A stretch of 64,000 bases of DNA from Saprospiraceae bacterium. Lineage in GTDB: Bacteria; Bacteroidota; Bacteroidia; Chitinophagales; Saprospiraceae. Positions 61,742 to 64,000 of the stretch are shown piece by piece. Both the position numbers and the translations under genes were made by a program. The stretch is from the NCBI GenBank assembly GCA_016787525.1, contig JAEUUP010000136.1, forward strand, positions 62,001 through 126,000, in the 5' to 3' direction. Under the pieces are notes generated by a model. It did not search any database. It was given only the letters and a program-made list of their open reading frames with translations, and was not told where the DNA came from. Position 1 is the first letter of the stretch. Every line of letters begins with the position of its first letter.

Positions 61742-62302
61742 ATGACGTTAAAAAACGAAGTAAAAACGGGTAAAATAATCATAGCAGAGCCATTTATGCT
61801 CGACCCTCATTTTCGTCGCTCAGTTGTTTTAATCACAGAACACCGAGAGGACGGCGATGTTGGATTTATTCTCAACAAAATGCTCGATGTGCGGCTCAAT
61901 GATGTGATGAGTGGCTTTACAGATTTTAATGCGCCACTTTTTTATGGCGGCCCAGTTGCGACTAATTCGATTCAATTTATTCATAATGTAGGTAACTTGT
62001 TGGAAAGTTCAATGCGCATCAGTAATGGCGTTTATTGGGGCGGGAATTGGGATAACCTTAGATTTTTAGTTGAATCTAAGTTGATCGAACCTAAAAATAT
62101 TCGTTTTTTTGTTGGCTATTCGGGTTGGGATGAAGGACAATTGATGTCTGAAATGAGCGAATCAGCTTGGATTGTGGGCGATATGCACGCCAATTATTTG
62201 TTCAACGCACAACCTCACACGCTTTGGCGCACTGTTTTGCAACACAAAGGCGATGCTTTTTCAATTATTGCCGATATGCCTGACGATAATAATTTGAATT
62301 GA
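61742..62302 (+). CDS. YqgE/AlgH family protein
   Basis: 186 residues. LKNEVKTGKIIIAEPFMLDP, FRRSVVLITEHREDGDVGFI, LFYGGPVATNSIQFIH and FVGYSGWDEGQLMSEMSESA are the family pattern (YqgE/AlgH, DUF179). The biochemical role is not settled; it is a soluble cytoplasmic protein. It follows fabD by 94 bp. Confidence 0.93.
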   Translation: MTLKNEVKTGKIIIAEPFMLDPHFRRSVVLITEHREDGDVGFILNKMLDVRLNDVMSGFTDFNAPLFYGGPVATNSIQFIHNVGNLLESSMRISNGVYWGGNWDNLRFLVESKLIEPKNIRFFVGYSGWDEGQLMSEMSESAWIVGDMHANYLFNAQPHTLWRTVLQHKGDAFSIIADMPDDNNLN

Positions 62303-62303
62303 G

Positions 62304-62359
62304 GTCATTGAGTCAGTAGTCATTGGGTATTTTTTAATACAGACTACTGACTCAATGAC
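62304..62359. repeat. Inverted repeat after the YqgE gene
   Basis: Perfect 18-bp arms (62304-62321 and 62342-62359) around a 20-base centre; starts two bases after the stop. There is no T-run, so it is noted as a repeat, possibly mRNA-stabilising. Confidence 0.65.
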
Positions 62360-62398
62360 AAAAAAAGAAACCTCCGAAACAATTGTTCCGAAGGTTTC
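62360..62398 (-). terminator. Terminator of the outer-membrane barrel gene
   Basis: GAAACCTCCGAAACAATTG and its near-complement CAATTGTTCCGAAGGTTTC (62367-62398) form the hairpin; the A-run at 62360-62366 gives a T-tract on the minus strand. Confidence 0.75.
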
Positions 62399-62502
62399 CT
62401 CATCTAAACCAAACTCATGAATGTATGAAAAACCAAACTCTATTTCTATAAAATATACTAATTGATGGATGCTTAAAAGCATGATAATCAATTAGAAAAG
62501 AT

Positions 62503-63210
62503 TTATGGGCGAGCAGATGACTTGCCACCGCTAATCGGAATTGCAAAACCTGCACTCACACCAAAACCTTTATTTTTAACTTCTGCACCCACTACTGGAA
62601 CAGTGTAAACTTGATTGAACCCATGTGTGTAGCGTGCTTCTCCGAATAATTTCGCATTGCCAATTGGTACTTCAAAACCTGCACCGACCACACCACCTAC
62701 TTCAAGTCGTTTGTAGTCAACAGCATCAAGATTGATAGGTGTTGTGCCTACTTTAAAGTCAATGATGACTTGCGCATGTGTCTCCAAATTGCCACTTAAA
62801 GCATAGCCTACTGAGGGACCAGCAAATACATAACCCGATGCACCTTCGCTTCTGAATTTATATTTAGCTAAAAGAGGCATTTCTACGTATTTGATCGCTG
62901 TTACAGCATTGACACCTACAGGGACAGGTACATTAAATAATGTCAAATCTGTTCCCTCGTTGATTCTAAATCCTTTTTGAAGATAGTTCAATTCTGGCTG
63001 AATAGAAAAATTGTCTGTCAAGCCGATTTGTGCAACTAAACCAAAATTTGTATTGGTCATATTTTTGAAATCAATCGTACCATTGAACGCAGGAGCAGCA
63101 ACATTGTTCCAATTATATCCCACTTTGCCTCCTAAAGAGAATGTTTGAGCTGAAATAGTTGCAAAACTTGCGCATGAGAAAAGAACTAAAGCCAAAATTG
63201 ATTTTTTCAT
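62503..63210 (-). CDS. Outer-membrane beta-barrel protein
   Basis: 235 residues. Signal peptide ending ATISAQ; then FSLGGKVGYNWNNV, TNFGLVAQIGLTDNFSIQPE and LNYLQKGFRI, the pattern of the PorT/OMP_b-brl family of eight-stranded barrels common in Bacteroidota. The C-terminus has GFGVSAGFAIPISGG then a short SARP extension. Function unknown; such proteins are frequent envelope components. A one-mismatch 10-mer at 62810 is read as GPSVG. The upstream gap 63211-63519 holds one 10-mer (63314) and otherwise nothing recognisable. Confidence 0.85.
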   Translation of the reverse strand: MKKSILALVLFSCASFATISAQTFSLGGKVGYNWNNVAAPAFNGTIDFKNMTNTNFGLVAQIGLTDNFSIQPELNYLQKGFRINEGTDLTLFNVPVPVGVNAVTAIKYVEMPLLAKYKFRSEGASGYVFAGPSVGYALSGNLETHAQVIIDFKVGTTPINLDAVDYKRLEVGGVVGAGFEVPIGNAKLFGEARYTHGFNQVYTVPVVGAEVKNKGFGVSAGFAIPISGGKSSARP

Positions 63211-63519
63211 CGTTTAAAGAATTTAAAAGTTGTGATTGATAAATGTGTTCGTTTCAGAACCGAATAAAAATTGTGATTTGATAATTTGTCTTTGCCTTGG
63301 AACCTTTTGAACACCCCTCAGTATTTTCTTCAAAATCTTACTATTGGGTTGTGTTCGTAATTATGACACAAAGAACGGAGGAAGTATCGTTAAGAGGGGT
63401 TAAGGCGCTGTTATTGTTAATTTAACATTTCGTCAAAAGTGTTAAATTTAGTGAAAATTGCACATTTTGCTTTGAAAATGCTTCTTTCATGACTCATTTT
63501 CATCCAATTTTGACAAAAT

Positions 63520-63563
63520 AGAAATACCTTGAATTTTCAATTTAGAAAATTCAAGGTATTTCT
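63520..63563 (-). terminator. Terminator of pntA
   Basis: Perfect 19-bp arms (63520-63538 and 63545-63563) with a 6-base loop, 33 bp after the pntA stop; an A-rich flank gives ATTTTGTC on the minus strand. Confidence 0.75.
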
Positions 63564-63595
63564 GTTTTCACTTTTGTTGTAAAAAGATAATTGTC

Positions 63596-64000
63596 TTATT
63601 TCGCCATTTTTGCCAAAATTTCATTCGTAAATGTATGGACAGTCGCTCCTTGATGGGTTATCAAACTGCCTTTGGTAATCTCTTCTTCCATCTCCCATTT
63701 GAAACCTTCGCTGGTTGCCAAATGAAGTAAAAGAGTCGAAATATTGCGAGCATACAACTCAGAAGCATTTACAGGCAAGTGGGAAGGTAAGTTTGATTCC
63801 CCAATGATGATGACATTATGTGCTGTCACAGTCGTATCTTTTTGACTTAAAGCGCAATTGCCACCCCATTCGACTGCCATATCAACGATAACTGAGCCTG
63901 ATTTCATACTTTTTACCATGTCTTCACTCACCAAAACAGGTGCTTTTTTGCCGGGTACAAGTGCCGTTGTGATGACAATATCCATTTCTTTGATGCGTTG
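63596..64000 (-). CDS. pntA: NAD(P) transhydrogenase alpha subunit, C-terminal part
   Basis: The frame is open to the right edge; 134 residues plus stop are visible. DIVITTALVPGKKAPVLVSE, MVKSMKSGSVIVDMAVEWGG and NCALSQ are highly typical of the PntA/alanine dehydrogenase NAD-binding domain, and the end (LLHLATSEG ... ITHQGATVHTFTNEIL) matches the split PntAA type found in Bacteroidota. The enzyme transfers hydride between NADH and NADP, driven by the proton gradient, together with the membrane subunits that are normally encoded just downstream but are not visible here. Alanine dehydrogenase is excluded by the EWGGNCALS stretch. Confidence 0.88.
   Translation of the reverse strand, partial: QRIKEMDIVITTALVPGKKAPVLVSEDMVKSMKSGSVIVDMAVEWGGNCALSQKDTTVTAHNVIIIGESNLPSHLPVNASELYARNISTLLLHLATSEGFKWEMEEEITKGSLITHQGATVHTFTNEILAKMAK

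Larger units (their letters stand above)
515..63323. repeat. Interspersed 10-mer TACTGAGGGG / CCCCTCAGTA, 61 exact copies
   Basis: Exact copies found by reading (start positions). TACTGAGGGG on the plus strand: 2933, 4527, 5353, 5928, 7536, 14036, 15528, 16502, 18907, 21817, 26873, 30604, 31554, 32652, 35777, 38755, 41164, 42390, 42818, 43242, 44671, 46265, 47415, 51967, 57683, 60705. CCCCTCAGTA on the plus strand: 515, 1945, 8806, 9278, 11185, 15374, 17099, 17725, 18461, 20089, 23410, 24260, 24706, 25420, 26172, 27949, 28402, 30332, 31401, 33652, 34144, 35189, 35523, 38651, 44917, 48434, 50246, 51188, 53008, 54353, 55421, 56051, 60095, 60338, 63314. One-mismatch copies lie near 11164, 39341, 45661, 49513, 57283, 58877, 61467, 61593 and 62810. 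An extra A before TACT is common. 41 exact copies are in coding sequence and 20 between genes or at a gene end. Chance expectation for one 10-mer on both strands of 64 kb is about 0.1. The function is unknown; a DNA-uptake sequence is my leading inference. Confidence 0.95.

Noticed and set aside
515-63323. The 10-mer as a restriction site, transposon end or transcription factor operator
   Set aside because: It is non-palindromic, occurs inside most kinds of genes at about one per kb without flanking duplications, and shows no consistent promoter position, so these explanations fit less well than uptake or Chi-like signals.

Overview
The window is chromosomal DNA of a member of the Bacteroidota. 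The signs are a SusC/SusD pair, three further TonB-dependent receptors, two secreted proteins with type IX secretion (T9SS) C-terminal sorting domains, DUF4412/DUF5106-type proteins, and promoters of the TTTG-N19/20-TAnnTTTG class. I cannot fix the order or genus from sequence alone. No phage, plasmid, IS transposase, rRNA or CRISPR array was seen. One tRNA (Gly, anticodon CCC) is present.

Layout. 1-2.0 kb: end of a SusC/SusD nutrient-uptake locus. 2.0-2.9 kb: a 21-bp minisatellite and a cruciform element. 3-9.2 kb: a thioredoxin-like TlpA/DUF5106 protein, two convergent beta-carbonic anhydrases, a SulP (probably bicarbonate) transporter, and two small proteins with proline-rich tails. 9.6-17.3 kb: an outer-membrane porin, an MHS-type MFS symporter with a small membrane partner, two small membrane proteins, and a solute:sodium symporter-histidine kinase fusion; this looks like an organic-acid uptake and sensing block. 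17.4-22.4 kb: glycogen synthase, a secreted GH13 amylase and a phosphodiester-glycosidase (NAGPA) protein. 22.6-27 kb: a giant T9SS-secreted protein with two tandem clan GH-A-like domains. 27.4-33.2 kb: beta-oxidation genes (FadN-type fusion and thiolase) enclosing three unrelated-looking small genes. 33.2-41.1 kb: a haem-uptake-type TonB receptor locus with a truncated haem-binding lipoprotein, a 1-kb repeat-rich spacer, and a second TonB receptor locus. 41.4-49.4 kb: Kbp/YgaU-like LysM protein, tRNA-Gly, a T9SS peptidoglycan amidase, a third TonB receptor, a GMC oxidoreductase and a DUF4412 protein. 49.5-57.2 kb: a nine-gene leftward NAD/ADP-ribose operon headed by an NrtR-type repressor (NrtR, NadV, a deoxyribosyltransferase-like protein, two ADP-ribosylglycohydrolases, a GH25 lysozyme, a divergent PRPP-synthetase-like protein and two uncharacterised proteins). 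57.4-64 kb: an S8 protease, LprI-like protein, AlkB, FabD, YqgE/AlgH, an outer-membrane barrel and the end of PntA.

The strongest unexplained signal is not a gene. The non-palindromic 10-mer TACTGAGGGG (or its complement CCCCTCAGTA) occurs 61 times exactly by hand count, about once per kb, with several more one-mismatch copies. It is found in both orientations, in genes and between them, and in all five reading frames that lack a stop. In density, length, dispersal and partial association with gene ends and stem-loops it looks like the DNA-uptake sequences of Neisseriaceae and Pasteurellaceae; a Chi-like recombination signal is the main alternative. The second signal is a set of roughly 190-240-bp cruciform elements, with similar ends (TTAC-N2-ACTGTTT) but different long central stems, one of which has inserted inside another repeat element.
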